This document shows, piece after piece, positions 4,317-6,086 of a DNA stretch of 6,086 bases. Position numbers and translations under genes: made by a program. The notes under the pieces are model-generated. The model was not told the origin of the DNA and did no database searches. It worked only from the letters and a program-made list of their open reading frames with translations. Position 1 is the stretch's first letter, and every line of letters starts with the position of its first letter. This DNA comes from Bifidobacterium breve (GTDB lineage Bacteria; Actinomycetota; Actinomycetes; Mycobacteriales; Mycobacteriaceae), in assembly GCA_943331415.1 (NCBI GenBank), contig CALQLM010000087.1, positions 1-6,086 of the forward strand, written 5' to 3'.

Positions 4317-6086
4317 TCAGCGCGGGGCCAGATAGCCGACCGGGCCTGAGGCGAGACAGACCGTCAGTGCGGCTGTACTGGCTCGAGCCGTGATCACATC
4401 GCCGGCCCCGGACAGCCGGACGTACACCCGATTGAGGCCGGGTTTCACAGCCACCCTGGCTTCTGGACCTACCGGTAGGGCCAAGTGAATCGTGCCCTCG
4501 GAATTGGCGAGGTAGTTGATCTCAGCGGTCCAATCGGCCGGCAGTAGTGGGCCGTCCAGCGGCATCCGAACGGGCGAATCCGGTTGGGTGAAATACCCGC
4601 ACTGCGGCTGGGGTCCCGGCACGATGGTGCGCACCCACGTCACGTTGGCGTCGACCAAATGGCCCGACGGGGTGAACATGCGCAATCGGTCGGTGGAGTC
4701 GGCGAACGCGGGTCGTTCGCTAATAAGAGCGAACATGTGGCTTGCGAGGTTTTGCGGACCGGCGACCCGCTGCAGAATCATCGGATCGACTTCCTGATCG
4801 AGCACGGGCGCCGATGAGGTCCTGTTCGCATCCGCCAGCCCGCGAACCGCATTCTGCAGGTAGGACTTTGTCGGGTTGTCCTGCCAGCTGGTGAGGAATG
4901 TCCTCGTGGATAGCAGGCTGCTGACGACGAACAGCACGGCCATGCTGGACACCAGAGCGCGGCGACGCGGAGATGTGTTCAGCCACTGCGACTCTGGCCG
5001 GTTGGCTGCGCAGAAGCCGACGGCGGCTAGCAGCGCTAGCATGACCACCAGATCGGGCAGGTATCGCAATGTCTGGGCCAACTCCAGGGCGGTGAACGCC
5101 GAGGAACGCATCAGATAGATCGGAACTTGGCAGGCGATCACGTAGCCGGCGGCGACCAGCCACACCACCCCCACGGCGCGCTTGCGCATGAGCGAGACCG
5201 ATATGGCTACGGCCAGCGCGAGCCAGCCGAGAGCCATTGCCGCAACGGGTGGCACCGCCCACGGCGATGCCGGAACCCAGCGATGCCATACCCAAGGGCC
5301 CCCGACCAGACCAGGCACTATTCCGTGAGTGACCGATCGGCGCAACAGATCCCACGTCATGGACGGATCCCAGTTCCAGCGTTGCTGATCGACCACCGCC
5401 ACGTAGAGGACGATCCATGCCCCCGTCAGGATCAGCATGGCGGTCCACAGCCGACGCCCCCGGTGCCACACTGTCCGCAGCGCCGATCCGTGACCCTGCA
5501 CGTGATACAGCAGCACGGCCACGCTGAATGCTGCGAAAGGAATCACGGCCGATTTCTCGAAGAACAGCAGACCGCCCAGATACGCCAATGTGGCAGTTAC
5601 CGCGTAACGTCGCCGGCCGGTGCGTACCAACAGGATCGCGTCGCCGCACACCCACGCCAGGGCGGCCACCATCGGCAGATAGTTCAATGCTGCTGCCCAC
5701 CAAGCGAAGCCCGGCAGTCCCAGCGGCGTGAACAATCCAAAACACAGTGCCACCAGCAGTACCGGGCGCCATCCGAGGATGATGTGAAGTGTGCGCAGCA
5801 GTGCCAGGGAAGCGATGATCTGTAACACGATCAGGCTCACCGCCGGCCCCATCCACACCAGCGGTGCCAACCGGGTGATGGTTCCGCCGAGCAGGAATGC
5901 CGCCGGCATCACATGGCCGTCGTGGTCGGTGAACAGATAGGACGTTGACAACAGGGGCCCGGTGCCGGCTCGACCGACCAGAATCAAATCGTCCCAGTAG
6001 AAGTAACCGCCGAACGCCACCACCGCCCGAACAATTAACTGCAGCATGATCAGCGCCGCGGCCGCCGCGGCGACTGGTGGCACCCG
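4317..6086 (-). CDS. polytopic membrane protein, GT-C glycosyltransferase-like, 5' end beyond window
   Basis: A large integral membrane protein of at least 589 residues. The frame is still open at the right edge; the GTG at 6083 could be the start but no upstream signal can be seen, so treat the N-terminus as unknown. Numbering from that GTG, there are about ten to eleven hydrophobic segments between 5 and 395. The first is followed by YFYWDDL (27-33), an aromatic-Asp-Asp motif in the first outside loop like the catalytic acidic loop of GT-C enzymes, which use lipid-linked sugars. From about 400 to the end is a soluble domain, presumably extracytoplasmic, with a beta-rich C-terminus and two cysteines (495, 576) that could pair. 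Length and relative orientation to holB match what I remember of M. tuberculosis Rv3635, an uncharacterised transmembrane protein of about 590 residues. Actual glycosyltransferase activity and substrate are inferred, not shown. Confidence 0.85.
   Translation of the reverse strand, partial: RVPPVAAAAAALIMLQLIVRAVVAFGGYFYWDDLILVGRAGTGPLLSTSYLFTDHDGHVMPAAFLLGGTITRLAPLVWMGPAVSLIVLQIIASLALLRTLHIILGWRPVLLVALCFGLFTPLGLPGFAWWAAALNYLPMVAALAWVCGDAILLVRTGRRRYAVTATLAYLGGLLFFEKSAVIPFAAFSVAVLLYHVQGHGSALRTVWHRGRRLWTAMLILTGAWIVLYVAVVDQQRWNWDPSMTWDLLRRSVTHGIVPGLVGGPWVWHRWVPASPWAVPPVAAMALGWLALAVAISVSLMRKRAVGVVWLVAAGYVIACQVPIYLMRSSAFTALELAQTLRYLPDLVVMLALLAAVGFCAANRPESQWLNTSPRRRALVSSMAVLFVVSSLLSTRTFLTSWQDNPTKSYLQNAVRGLADANRTSSAPVLDQEVDPMILQRVAGPQNLASHMFALISERPAFADSTDRLRMFTPSGHLVDANVTWVRTIVPGPQPQCGYFTQPDSPVRMPLDGPLLPADWTAEINYLANSEGTIHLALPVGPEARVAVKPGLNRVYVRLSGAGDVITARASTAALTVCLASGPVGYLAPR

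Noticed and set aside
5127..5825. 232-codon plus-strand open frame opposite the membrane-protein gene
   Set aside because: Product is a Gln/His/Pro/Arg-rich antisense shadow without any recognisable domain or ribosome-binding site.
4720..5856. 378-codon open frame on the minus strand inside the large membrane-protein gene
   Set aside because: It is an out-of-frame shadow on the same strand, Gly/Arg/Ser-rich, as expected in GC-rich DNA; the membrane frame has clear hydrophobic segments.
1..6086. CRISPR array, insertion sequence or riboswitch
   Set aside because: No regularly spaced repeats, transposase-like product, terminal inverted repeats or recognisable riboswitch core were seen.

Overview
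The window looks like a chromosomal segment of an environmental, probably free-living, Mycobacterium or Mycolicibacterium, or a close actinobacterial relative. The grounds are the high GC content, GTG starts, leaderless-type promoters (a TANNNT or GATAAT box 6-7 nt before a start codon), a mycobacterial-style DNA polymerase III delta' with its linker rich in Gly, Ala and Lys, and the order delta' gene, tRNA-Thr, then (further on, opposite strand) a large GT-C-like membrane protein. That order resembles, from memory, the Rv3644c to Rv3635 neighbourhood of M. tuberculosis.

Layout: (1) 2-1069 (+) holB, cut at its 5' end. (2) 1094-1169 (+) tRNA-Thr(CGU) with encoded CCA. (3) 1252-1404 (+) a 50-aa DUF2256-type zinc-ribbon protein, probably leaderless. 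(4) 2690-1437 (-) a TetR-family regulator followed 3 nt later by a short-chain dehydrogenase/reductase, almost certainly one operon. (5) 2691-2820 a divergent control region with an imperfect palindrome lying between two candidate -10 boxes. (6) 2821-3639 (+) a seven-helix microbial rhodopsin of the xanthorhodopsin type, closed by a near-perfect hairpin terminator at 3672-3709. (7) 3811-4308 (+) an unrecognised 165-aa soluble protein with a leaderless-type promoter. (8) 6086-4317 (-) a polytopic membrane protein with a C-terminal extracytoplasmic domain, cut at its 5' end by the window edge.

The centre of interest is the rhodopsin. It carries the complete set of residues for a retinal-binding, light-driven outward proton pump: Asp99/Thr103/Glu110 in helix C, His60, Asp232 and the retinal Lys236. 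It also has the small residue Gly156 at the position that opens the carotenoid-antenna fenestration in xanthorhodopsin. A functional pump with an optional antenna in a mycobacterium-like heterotroph would be notable. No retinal or carotenoid synthesis gene lies in the window, so the chromophore must come from elsewhere. The divergent TetR-SDR pair shares the promoter region and is the obvious candidate for its control; this link is inferred from position and the palindrome only.

holB, the tRNA and the large membrane protein look like conserved housekeeping flanks. The TetR-SDR-rhodopsin block between them looks like accessory content.
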